From the NCBI GenBank assembly GCA_033439255.1, contig JAVRDV010000017.1, positions 424,168 to 488,167 of the forward strand: a stretch of DNA of 64,000 nt, written 5' to 3'. The translations under genes and the position numbers were made by a program. Below are positions 54,191-64,000 of the stretch, piece by piece. How positions within the stretch are numbered: position 1 is the first letter of the stretch; each line of letters starts with the position of its first letter. The DNA is from Hericium rajendrae. Its lineage: Eukaryota; Basidiomycota; Agaricomycetes; Russulales; Hericiaceae. The notes under the pieces were generated by a model. That model did no database searches, was not told the origin of the DNA, and saw nothing but the letters and a program-made list of their open reading frames with translations.

Positions 54191-57100
54191 CTACGCTCCT
54201 CCGAAATTGGCCTCCTCGGCCTCATCCTCAGTATCTTCGTCCAGTGCTCGGTCCTCCTCGTCCTCAGCTCGGTCCTCCTCATCCTCCCATGCCCGTGCTT
54301 CTTCAGCTGCTAAGGCACCCGGGTGCTCTTGCTCCAGTCTCTCCATGAACTCATGTTGCTCACGCTCGAGGGTCGACCCAGGTTTCGGAATAAAGGTGCG
54401 AAGGCGCCGTGCATGCATGGTCCCCACCTCCGGTGTGCCGTCAAGCTGTTCGATGTGATACGAGTTGAGGAGGCGTTCGCTAATGCGATGCGGGTGCGAC
54501 CAGCATGCAAGGAGCTTTTTGCGGACTTTAAAGTAGTTTCTAGATAGGTTTGATGAAATTGTACTAGTTGACCAGTATGAAAAAGGACTTCACCGGGTAC
54601 TGATTTCTGCAGCCGTCTGTCGAAGACGGTCTTACGACGGGTTGCGTGTTTCACGATGGCTGCGTACCCGTCAAGGCGCTGTTGCACGACATAAGCCATG
54701 TGTGCCGCTGCATCGGGAGCATGTAGGATAGATGTGCTCTCCTCGATAGATGAAGGGATGGTGTTAACCACTTGGCCAAACAGGAGTTCGTGGGGCGAAA
54801 ACTTGAGGGCCGGGAGAAGGCAGTTATTGAGTGTGCATACCGCATTCTCGAGGTGTTCCGGCCATGACTTGTGGAGGGTTTCCCAACGAATCCTGTTGTA
54901 CTCCTCTTCCCCGAGGCCTGGCATGGTAAGTCTGGCGAGGACGTGCAATAGTATCTTGTTGGTGCCTTCGACCAATCCATTGACCCAGGGCGAGTATGAA
55001 GCTACGACGTGCAGTTTGACGTTCCATTTGGCGCAACACTCGCGGACCTCCGTGCAGTGGAAGTGCGACCCACCGTCCGACATGAAGTCTTCCGGTGGCA
55101 TGTAGGTCTTGAATATATGTTCAAGGCTGTTGATAGTGGTGGCCGCAGAACCAGGTTTCTTATACATGAAGACCCATATGTATTGTGAGAACGTGTCGAG
55201 ATACACGCCTAATGTCTTGAATCCACCTTTCCCCAGGGGCATGGACAGATAATCGCCGACCAGAAGTTCGAAGGGATGGCGTCGCGTTATGGGTTCGAGG
55301 AGGGAATGGAGGTGGCACGCGCCGAAGTTTTTGCATTGCGGGCATTCGCGAATGGCAGTCATGATGCAGGTATCTAGGCCGGGGCACCAGACGTGATCCA
55401 TTATGTTGAGTTTGACGTGATCGCGGCCCCAATGGCCTCCCTCAATGTGTTGTTCGTATGCACGAGCCTGAGCCTCCTCACGAGTGAGACATTCCACTCA
55501 TGCCCGTGCCCGGATGTTGGAGCGGCCTCCGAGTCGCCAGAGGCGGCCGTCCTCGATGAAATATTCGGACGCACGATGTCTGGCACGTTTCTTGTCCCGT
55601 ACGCTTGTACCCTGGTCCTGACCGAGAATGGCATCAATAACCTGTAAGAACAGGGTTTCATTCTTAAAACGTTCGCACAGCTCGGGTTCTCGTAATTCCT
55701 CGGCCTCCATGAGTGCCAAGACGTCACACACGATGCCCTGCTGGATTTCCCAGTCTTCGCTGACAGTCCACTCGCTGCCATCGGTCGCGGTATGTGGCAG
55801 GCCTTCCGATTTGCGGCTGAGACCGTCGGCGACTACGTTGATGCGTCCCGGGACGTGTTTGACGTCAATGATTTGGTAGGCTAGAATACCATCGCGCCAT
55901 CGCGCGTGTATGGAGTTGAGGCCGTCACTGAGTAGTACATCGCGGAGGGCTTGACAGTCAGTTTCCACGATGACGGGGAAGCCCCAGATGATGTCGGAAA
56001 ACTTATCGAGAGCGAATTTTAGAGCCGCAAATTCGAGGAGGAACGGCTTATATTTCTCTTCTGCGCCGGATGTGCATTTAGAGGCGAATGCTATCGGGTG
56101 CCGTTTATTGACGACTTTACCAGACGGGAGTGTGGTTTTGGCTTGCTGGGACAAGACGCCCGTGAAGCCGTCTTGGCACCCATCGGTAGTCACTATGAAA
56201 GGGGTGCCGTCCCATTGTGGCCCTCTGAGGACCGGTTCGGATGTGAGAGCTGCTTTGAGACCGACAAACGCGTGGGTGTGCTTATCTGTCCAATGTTCCG
56301 GGAGCACGTACTCCTGCAGGACCCGTCAATAGGTTGACTTCGAGCAGGGCGTCGGTAGGTTGGCGCCCTGGAGTAGGTCCCAAAGCGGACGTTCGACCTT
56401 GGTGTAGTTCTTGATTAGGTCGCGGAAGTGGCCGGTGAGTCCCAAGAACGACATAAGGTTGAGGGCATCCGCGGGCTGAGGCCAGTCGACGATGGCCATC
56501 AGCTTAGTGAGATCGGGGAGAACACCTTCGGGCCTGACCCGCGCACTCGCAAAAACCACCTCGGTCATAAAGAATGAGGACTTGCTGGCCGAGAGTGACA
56601 GGTTGCGTTCCCGAACTCTTGTGAAAATCCTGCGTAGTTTCCCCATCATCTCCCCGAACTCGTCAGCAAATGCGCCTCCATCATCCACAAAGAGCTCCAT
56701 GACATCCTCCACGAGGAGATCATATAGGTGCCTGCCCATCATGTAGGTGAACGAGGCGGGTGCGCCTGTGAGTCCGAAGGGCATGCGGATATACCAGAAA
56801 TAACCACGGCCCTCGACATAAAAGGCGGTGTAAGGGCAGGATTCTTTGTCAATTTCTAAAGCATGGAACCCAGCAGCGAAATCGAACACAAAGAGGTAAC
56901 GATGGCCACTCAACCTGCGCTGTTTGGCACGAATATCCCCCTGAGGCATTGGGGCGACTTCGGTGACTTTGTTAACTTTGTTGAAGTTTTGGCAGATGCG
57001 CCATTTCTGTGGGGCTATCGGCGTGTGCTCCCGTGGTGCGTCTGCAGACCGTGGTGGAAGGTCGAATGCCGGTGGCATGCCCGCGTGTGTGCATTCGTCG

Positions 57101-57228
57101 TTGACGCAGTGCTGCAGTTCTTGCAGGGTGAGACCGGTACCTTCGTGCACCTTCTGCGCTAGCGTCGTGGGCGACACTGCTTTGACTTGTGACGGGTGTA
57201 CCTGGACGATGATGCCGGCTTCCAGCAT
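54191..57228 (-). pseudogene. Gypsy-2 pol fragment: reverse transcriptase, RNase H, integrase
   Basis: Reads right to left. Reverse transcriptase (57228-56329) has W-R-I-C-Q-N-F-N-K-V-N, F-D-F-A-A-G-F, M-P-F-G-L-T-G-A-P and the polymerase box F-V-D-D. RNase H follows (T-T-D-G-C-Q-D-G, then E-T-D-C-Q-A-L). The integrase has its H-H-C-C module near 55440-55330, then G-D-Y-L-S, S-D-G-G-S-H-F and N-G-L-V-E-G. In-frame TGAs at 56326-56328 (T-Y/R-V-L-Q) and 55498-55500 (R-A-R-A/V-E-C) divide it without changing frame. A frame slip near 54560 precedes the C-terminal part (K-L-L-A-C-W-S-H-P-H-R, then an acidic tail to 54191). The N-terminal side (gag, protease) is missing: at 57229 the sequence passes abruptly into a family E end. 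No LTR was found. Different family from Gypsy-1 and Gypsy-3. Confidence 0.92.
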
Positions 57229-59020
57229 GAGCCATAGCTACTAAATTTATAACGATACTACTGTTATAATAGCCCAAACCATGTAACGACAACAACTATT
57301 GTACACTAATGGCATCTATTAGCCTTTTAGCTTTTGCTAATAGGAATCCCTTTAAAACATTAATAAAATGATATTCATATATTGTAAATCCCTTTCGGTG
57401 CTTCTATTTTTAGCTTCTTCTTCAGCAGATCGTGATCCCGATTGCAGTCTGTGTCACGAGGTGCCTAAATTGCGTACGTGGAATCTAATCTAATCTAATC
57501 TAATCTCTTGTGCACCGTACTCTACTCGTGCCCAAACCCGCCTCGCGCCCGCCCTGCCCCGCTGCTCGCCTGCATTGCACTCAAATACCGCGCGCATGCT
57601 GCATGCCTCACCCGCCGTTCCCTCGCCCCCACGCACGCGCATTCCGCGCGCTGCATTCGCTGCCATTCCCACCACGCCCGCACCGCTCGCCGGCGCCTGC
57701 CGCCCACTTCCACTCCCACCCCGCAGCTACGCACGCACTGTTCGCCGCATGCCCGCTGCAGAGCGTGCATGCCGCGGTCTGGTCGGCGCAGGGTGCCCGC
57801 GCCACCCACTGTGCTGGCCGCGCATCCGCCACACGCCGCTAATAGCTCCTGCTCGCATGGAGTGGGCGGGCGAAACGCACGCACGGGGATGGTGGTATGA
57901 GTGGGGTGCTAGGGCAGGGCACTGGGATGCGCCAGCACGACGCGGGGACCCGCTGGCACGACACTGGGAGCGCGCTGGCACGGCACAGGACCGCGGGCAC
58001 GGCGCTGGTATGCGAGCACAGTGCTGGGGCACGCGGATGGGGTGGCGGAAGCGCGCGGGGGTGCCAGTGCGCTGGTGTAGCGCTGAAGTACACGCACGGG
58101 CACCAGACGCGGTGCTGATGCTCCCGGCACGCAACATGGTGGTGTGCGTGCGGAAGAGGGTGGGGCACGCGCGGAGGGTACCCTGACAGCGTATGGGGCG
58201 TTTGCGACCGCGTATCGTTGCTGCGCGTCCATGCGCATCGACTGAGGGCATGAGGGGGAGCGAGTGGCCGGCGAACGCGGATGCGTCGACATGAACGTGG
58301 CGTGATGGGAGTGCGGGCAGTGAATGGGGATGGCCCGGCACGGCAGATCCTAAAGGGGCACGCTTGGAGGCGCGAGCTCTTGCGTGGCTGGCTGTATTCG
58401 TGCATGGGACTGAGAGATGTCGAGCACAGTTGGAAGCACGGGGTAGGGGAATTGACGGCGATGACGTTGTCGTGCAGCTCGGCTGCGAGCCACGTCATCG
58501 CGTTCTCTGGCTAGAATGGGTAGGACACAGTTAGTCACAGTAGAGCAACGAAGACAAGAACAAAGGAACTTACAAACGAGGAGCTTTTGAGCCTCGAAGA
58601 CCACCCGCTCGATGAGGGGAGAGTAGGAAAGGCTCAGCCACGAGCCTTGTGGCAATTGCCAAACGTGTCACCGAGTTCGTTGAAGACGCCATTGGAGCCC
58701 AACTAAATTTGATTAACATCTACAAATATTACAGTACATGTAGATACCATTGTTGAAACTGAATACCAAGTTTCGTATGAATTGAGTGATGTCTGGGAGA
58801 GAAATCCACGAGATATGGATAAGCATGCTTCACCGAGCGACACTCGATGCGTCGGGCTTGAATCGATGCCTCGGGCAGGCCAACATGATATTCGAGCTGC
58901 AACTGTGCACCACGTATAGCTTCCATCCTGTATCGGTCTACTGCAGCAAATTGGGGCATGAACAATGAATATATCGTGACTTTATTGTAATATCTAGTCA
59001 CCTAGATCTCTAGGATCTGG
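57229..59020. mobile_element. Family E-related element fragment
   Basis: Begins with the family E terminus GAGCCATAGCTACTAAAT at 57229, abutting the broken Gypsy-2. It contains the subterminal words CCATGTAACGACAACAAC and a run of ATCTAATCT at 57484-57505, then GC-rich blocks in the orientation of segment B (CCGCATGCCCGCTGCAGAGC at 57750; GAGGAGCTTTTGAGCCTCGAAG near 58580). The right side stops at 59020 exactly where F2 begins. Divergence from the 5-12 kb copies is large, so this is a separate subfamily. No coding sequence. Confidence 0.7.
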
Positions 59021-62000
59021 CACCAGTCCCAGCTATGAAATTATATTATGTACCCAACTTGCCTGAAGTGTATTACAAAAACCCCGGCAGTTGCTGCCCG
59101 GGGCCTTGCCACACACAATATAATTCACTCATATTATAATTTTAGTCGGGGCCGCTTACCGGGCCGTACGCTACTCACTGCCACGCGGTTAGCGCGCCTA
59201 CCCGCTCGGCACCGTTCCCACGCTGCCTCGGCACCGTCCACCGCCCTGCGCGCTTCCCGCCTCGGCTACGCGCTCACCGCCTCCCACCCCGCCCGACCTC
59301 GGCTACGCGAGCGCTCGGCTACGCGCTCGCTCGCTCGCCCCGCCCTCGGCTACGCGCCTGCGCCCGCTCCCCGCCGCCGCCGCTCGCTCCCCGCCGCCGC
59401 CGCTCGCTCCCCGCCACCACCGCACATGCCCCGCCTCGGCTACGCACCCATGCGCCTCCCGCCCTCAGCCCCTCGGCTACGCGAGTGCGCGGGCCTCCCG
59501 CTGCCGCCGTTCATACCACAGCACCTCCAGCGTCGTTGCCGCAGCGCATGCCATCAGCGCCACTGGTGCTGCTGCAGTCGTCGTTGCTGCATTGCTGGCG
59601 TGGTGCTACGCCGGTGCGCGGTCGCCGGGACCCGTGCGCCGTTGTTGCGCACCTCATGCCGTCGTCGGCGCATTCCGCGTGGGCGCTGGGCATCGCGCGC
59701 GGGTGCTGGCATTTGGCGCGGGTGCTGGGGCCTGAGCGCGAGTGGGTGGGGGGAAGGGGGCAGCACGCCGTTGCTGCGCTGTGCGTGCCGGGGTGCTGCG
59801 CGTTGCGCCGGGACCCGTCGCGAGTATGACGGTCGCGGGCGTTGAGGCTCGCGGGCGTTGAGGGCCTCGCCTGCGCGATGCGCGACGCCTATGGGCCGCG
59901 CGCACGCGCGTCGGATGCCGTCGTGTGCGTGGGTGCTGGCGTTGCGCACGCGCAAGCGCGGCTATTGTGCGTGCGTCCACGTCGTTGTACGCGGATGCGT
60001 ACGCGTCGAGGGCGTGTTGTGCGCACTTCTGCGCGTGTCCAACGTGGGTGGAGGTGGTGGACGACTAAGGCGGGCCGTGGAAGGTGTGATGGAGGGGCGT
60101 GGGGTGCGGTGAATGAGCGGGTGGCGCGTGCCAGATGGGGAGAGCGAACGGAGAGCGAACGGAGAGCGAGGCGAGGCGCGCGAAGAGCGCGAAGGGGGAG
60201 GAGGGTGTGCAGGACAGGTGAATGGAGGAGGCTCGTATGCAGGAGCCGCGTACCAGCTGCGGCGTCGCTCGGCAATTGCCGAACGTCGGTGGCTGAAGCC
60301 CGAGAAGCCCGACGTTCGAGGAAAGGGACGTTCGGGCACGATTTCAAAGGTGGTATAGACTCAAATTCGAGCGTGATCATGTACATAATGTATAATAGAA
60401 TGTGTATGTAAAATATCCGGTCATTCTCGCTATACTCGAGTCCGTAATGAGAAAAATATCGTAAACCAAGGGTAACCCTAGGTCGGTTTTTGGACAGAGT
60501 AGGTCTTTCACACATAGATTATCACTTATCCAGCAGATGTTATCCCTTAAGAATACTGCTTACATTATGTGAATGAAGCTTCAATTTTTTTAGAAGGGAG
60601 CTCAGATGTCTAGCTCCGAAATATAACTAAAAACACCCTGTACAGCATGCAAAAACACGAAAATAGCCAAGATCCTAACGATCTGGCTGTCCTAACAGCT
60701 AAGAAAAAAAAGCACACTTTGCTACAGTATGTAGCGAGCGATGTATAATCGCCGATATGCTTGTAGAGGACAGTGTGGAAACGAATCGTGCCTCGAATCT
60801 AATGTCCGGCGTGCCCGAGACCTCGATTCGAGCTCGACGCGTTGACAAGCGCCGTCCATATTAGACGTGCTTATCACTGTTTCGCACCCAGCACGCTTCC
60901 AGTCTATTCGATTCATACAGAACGTGGTATTCACATTCATTCCATATCTCTGTAGCTACTGCATTATTTATAGAGTTTAATACAATTTATTGGCTTTGCA
61001 ATTCGTCTTCGAATTTCGCCAGCCTCGTTCGGTGCACTGTTCGGCAATTGCCGGTCGGTGCCACAGCGCTTGCAGCAGCCTGTCCTATTCCTCCTCCTCC
61101 TCCCATCAAGCGGGGTACGAGCCAGGGCTCAATAGCCCCCAAACCGGTAAGTTTCTCGTTTTTCAACTCTTATCGAACTGCTTTACTAACTTATAACTTC
61201 TTATTTCAGCCCTTGAATGCGCTGACGTGGCACCCACGGCCGCAGAACGACCTCGCTGCTCCCAATCCATCCACCCCCCCTCGCGCTTGCAAATGCACGT
61301 TCGACGTCTCCCAGCGCCGTAAAGGGCCACTCACCAGTTCGCAAGACCCCGCACTCGCAAACGCGTGTCCTCAAAGTCTCTCGGAGTCGCGCGGACACCC
61401 CCATCCCCACACCCCCTGTCCGATGCGCCAACCCTCTTCCACACGCATAGGCTCGGAATCGATGCGCCCGGATCAACAGCAACGACACGTGGGCGCAAAC
61501 ACCGCGTACATCATCAAAACACCTTCCCCGCCCGCGCCCCATCCTCTCCCGCGCGTACGCCACCGTGTCGCGTGCCGGGAGCATCAGTACCGCGTGCGCG
61601 CACATCAGCATTGCCGCCCACGACCCCAGTACTGCGCCTGCGCGCCAGCACCACTCCTGCGCGCTAGAACCCCGCCCGCGCGTCCCACCCCATGTCCCGC
61701 GCGCTCCAGCGCCGTGCCCTGCGCGTCCCAGCAATGTCCCCGCGCGTCCCAATTCTGTATCCCCGCGCGCTCAAGCGCCGTGCCTCGCGTGTGCTAGCGC
61801 CATCCCCGCGAGGCTGTGCGCCCACATGTCATGCCTTTCGCCTGCATGCCACGCCCGCGCCACCGACACGCCGTGCCTGCACCTCTGTGCCCATGCGTCC
61901 CAACCACGTGTCCCGCGTGCTCCATCGGCGAGCCCGCGCGCCCGTTCCCGCACCCCAGCGCCGTGCCCAATGGTGATCCCCGCGCATAGCTGCGCACTGT

Positions 62001-62663
62001 GTCTATGTGCGGCCAGCCAGCAGGGTACGCGGCTGATGCGCGGCCAGGCAATGGACGGCGCGTGCAGGGCAGAGTGCGCACCAGCAGCAAGCGGGCGGGC
62101 AGCATCCGCGCCGTTGCCCCGATCGCACAGCGGCGCGCACGCTTTGCAGCCCGCGTACGGTGAGTAGCACGTGGCGCTGTGCGTGCAATGCGTGCGTAGC
62201 CGCAGTGCGGGAGCGGGAACATCACGCGCGGGTGCAGTGGGCGGCGGGAACGGGGCGGGACGATAGGCGCCGACAAGCACAGGGGGAAGCGCCGACGAGC
62301 GCAGGCAGAAGCGCCGGCGAGCGCGAGGGGAGTGCCGGCGAGCGCGGGGAGCGCCGGCAAGCGCGAGGGGAGCGCCGGCAAGCGGGAGTGCCGGCAACCC
62401 ATAGCCGAGCGGTGAGCGCGTCCCTAATGGTAGTGTCGGCAGCCGAGATCCTTACGATCTCGGCTGATATGTTTTTTTATGCAATGCGATATGTTTTTCG
62501 TGGCCCCTGGGCTATCCAGGGGCCGCTGTGCTGCATTATAATGCGGCTTAAGTAGACTGAATTATAATGTGCACGGTAAGGCCCGGGCAGCAACTGCCGG
62601 GGTTTTTGTAATACAGTTTAGGCAAGTTGCTGTATATAATGTATTTCAGTGACTGGGACACCT
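59021..62663. mobile_element. GC-rich non-autonomous element F2, inverted relative to F1
   Basis: Both termini are complete: CACCAGTCCCAGCTATGAAA at 59021 and the complement of AGGTGTCCCAGTCACTGAAA ending at 62663. The 3643 bp are closely similar to F1 throughout. Mismatches I inspected are mainly CpG transitions (AAACGCC against AAATGCC; ACCCACGCG against ACCCGCGCG), plus length changes in GC-rich repeats. The flanking octamers GGATCTGG and CATGTTCC do not match, unlike F1. The right junction cuts Gypsy-3 integrase. The lack of a duplication suggests recombination between copies after insertion. Confidence 0.88.
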
Positions 62664-63825
62664 CATGTTCCATCAATCCGTCAGATTGAGGATGGTACGC
62701 AGTCGAAGTACGAGCATCAATCTTTAATAAATGGATGAGTTCCGACCAGAATTTGGAAACAAAAATAGAACCACAGTCTGAAATGATTGAATTAGGAAGT
62801 CCATGAAGGCGAAAGATACGGTCTAAGAACAACCATGCGAGGCCGGGTGCATCGATCGTCTCGTTGCACGGAACAAAGTGCGCTTGACGAGTGAGACGGT
62901 CGCACACGACCCAGATGGAGTCATAACCGTGAGAAGAAGGGAGTTTAACAATAAAATCCATGGAGATAGATCTCCATGGTCGAGAAGGAATATCAAGGGG
63001 TTTAAGAAGACCATACGGTTTGTGACGCGAGGTCTTGACACATGCACATGTATCGCAAGCCTCGACATAGCGGCGGACATAAGTCTGCATGCCTGGCCAC
63101 GAATAATCACGTGAGACGAGCGTGAAAGTACGTGTTCGTCCGGGATGACCTGCGAGTAGAGAATTATGGCGAGAATGCAATATATCAGCACGCAATGGTT
63201 TAGGAACAAATAATCTCCCTTTATGGAAAACTAGGCCAGCTTCTGAAGTGAAGTCTGGACTGCCTTGAACAAGCGCTTCGCGCCATTCAACGTCTTCTTG
63301 GAATGCATTCTTGAAGCGTTCCAGAAGTGCGGAGCTATCGATAGCAAGGGTAGTGAGAGCGCAGAGAGATTGCGAGGATGCAGAAGAATCTATAAAAGGA
63401 AAAAGATGTTCAGTATGCTTTTCGGTTAAAACTCTGCGATTTTGAACAAGTAATGTGTCATCCCCCTTTTTAGGAACAAAATCAGGATGCCGAGAAGGAG
63501 CGTCAGCGACGTTGTCCTTCCCGGGAGCCCAAGAAAGATGAAAATCGAAATCAGAAAGAAACATAGCCCAACGTGATTGACGTCGGTTGAGAATCTGCGA
63601 AGACATAAAATATTCAAGATTTTTATGATCAGAGATAACAGAAATCGGAAAAGGAGAACTGAGAAGCCAAGAACGCATGTCGTGAAAGGAGTCAACAACA
63701 ACGAGGAGCTCCTTATCGTGTACTTCATAATTAATCTCAGAAGGTGCGAACTTCCAAGAATAGAAGGCAACAGGATGAAGGAGACCATTTTGATCGGGTT
63801 GTTGAAGAACACCCGAAATAGCAAT
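62664..63825 (-). pseudogene. Gypsy-3 pol fragment: RNase H and integrase
   Basis: Reads right to left from the GGGTT tract. It starts inside RNase H (A-I-S-G-V-L-Q-Q-P-D-Q-N-G) and continues V-H-D-K-E-L-L, S-D-H-K-N-L-E-Y-F and P-G-K-D-N-V-A-D-A-P-S-R. Integrase has the H-H-C-C module (H-S-R-H-N-S-L-L-A-G-H-P-G-R-T, then C-D-T-C) and catalytic Asp residues in M-D-F-I-V-K-L-P and I-S-D-C-G-S-I-F. It breaks off at Y-H-P-Q-S-D-G-L-M-E-H, just after the catalytic Glu region, where F2 begins. The reading frame is open throughout, so it was probably cut recently. Codon use is more AT-rich than Gypsy-1. Confidence 0.92.
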
Positions 63826-63962
63826 GGGTTGGGTTGGGTTGGGTTGGGTTGGGTTGGGTTGGGTTGGGTTGGGTTGGGTTGGGTTGGGTTGGGTTGGGTT
63901 GGGTTGGGTTGGGTTGGGTTGGGTTGGGTTGGGTTGGGTTGGGTTGGGTTGGGTTGGGTTGG
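63826..63962. repeat. (GGGTT)n microsatellite, about 27 uninterrupted units
   Basis: A perfect pentamer run. It lacks the A of the fungal telomere repeat TTAGGG and is followed by ordinary sequence, so it is not a chromosome end. It truncates the RNase H domain of Gypsy-3. Confidence 0.95.
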
Positions 63963-64000
63963 AGGTGCTGTCGATTCCGTTTGTAGTCGTCTGTTTAACC
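63963..64000. other. Unassigned window end
   Basis: 38 bp beyond the microsatellite. I could not match it to the missing RNase H or reverse transcriptase sequence of Gypsy-3. Confidence 0.4.

Noticed and set aside
63826-63962. Telomere at the right end of the window
   Set aside because: The unit is GGGTT, not TTAGGG, and non-repetitive sequence follows it.

Overview
The window is nuclear DNA of a filamentous fungus, very probably a mushroom-forming basidiomycete (Agaricomycetes). Genes are split by many 48-65 bp GT-AG introns. There is a KDZ transposase with a CxC2-type cysteine cluster next to a TET/JBP dioxygenase, a pairing known from basidiomycete genomes. Ty3/Gypsy retroelements fill much of the rest. 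I see no tRNA, rRNA, CRISPR or bacterial-type operon. Almost the whole window is accessory: mobile elements, their remnants, and lineage-specific nuclear-type genes of unknown function. Exon borders were read by eye.

Layout. 1-3.55 kb: an unknown multi-exon gene whose 5' part is tandemly duplicated. 5.0-16.6 kb: an unknown plus-strand gene (Ala/Pro repeats, basic and acidic mini-exons, Cys cluster, coiled coil) interrupted twice, by a 6.9 kb composite of GC-rich non-autonomous elements forming a ~3 kb-armed inverted repeat (5134-12064) and by a 1.95 kb hAT-like element (14042-15994). 16.9-21.0 kb: a convergent minus-strand unknown gene with reiterated mini-exons. 21.6-38.1 kb: a TET/JBP-type gene on the plus strand, split by a Ty3/Gypsy chromovirus with two 541 bp LTRs (21981-37109), whose gag is split in turn by a 3.7 kb element (24683-28403). 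38.2-41.9 kb: the KDZ transposase gene, with one stop codon inside its Cys cluster. 42.1-42.9 kb: a minus-strand unknown pseudogene. 43-48 kb: AT-rich, CpG-poor decayed repeats, including a second hAT-like element with a recognisable target duplication. 48.1-49.4 kb: two small minus-strand unknown genes. 49.6-53.3 kb: minisatellites with three copies of a ribosomal protein uS3 (RPS3) gene fragment. 53.3-64 kb: a mosaic of GC-rich elements and two broken Gypsy pol genes, ending in a (GGGTT)n tract.

How it fits together. The KDZ/TET pair sits among unknown genes whose introns repeatedly carry a CCGCGG-centred motif, suggesting one co-evolving mobile gene neighbourhood. The nested insertions can be ordered: TET gene, then Gypsy, then GC-rich element. 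All ten differences between the two Gypsy LTRs are CpG transitions, and all in-frame stops I found inside the Gypsy coding regions are TGA, as CGA-to-TGA change would give. This points to methylated-CpG deamination as the main mutational force here, in a locus that itself carries a relative of 5-methylcytosine oxidases, now broken.
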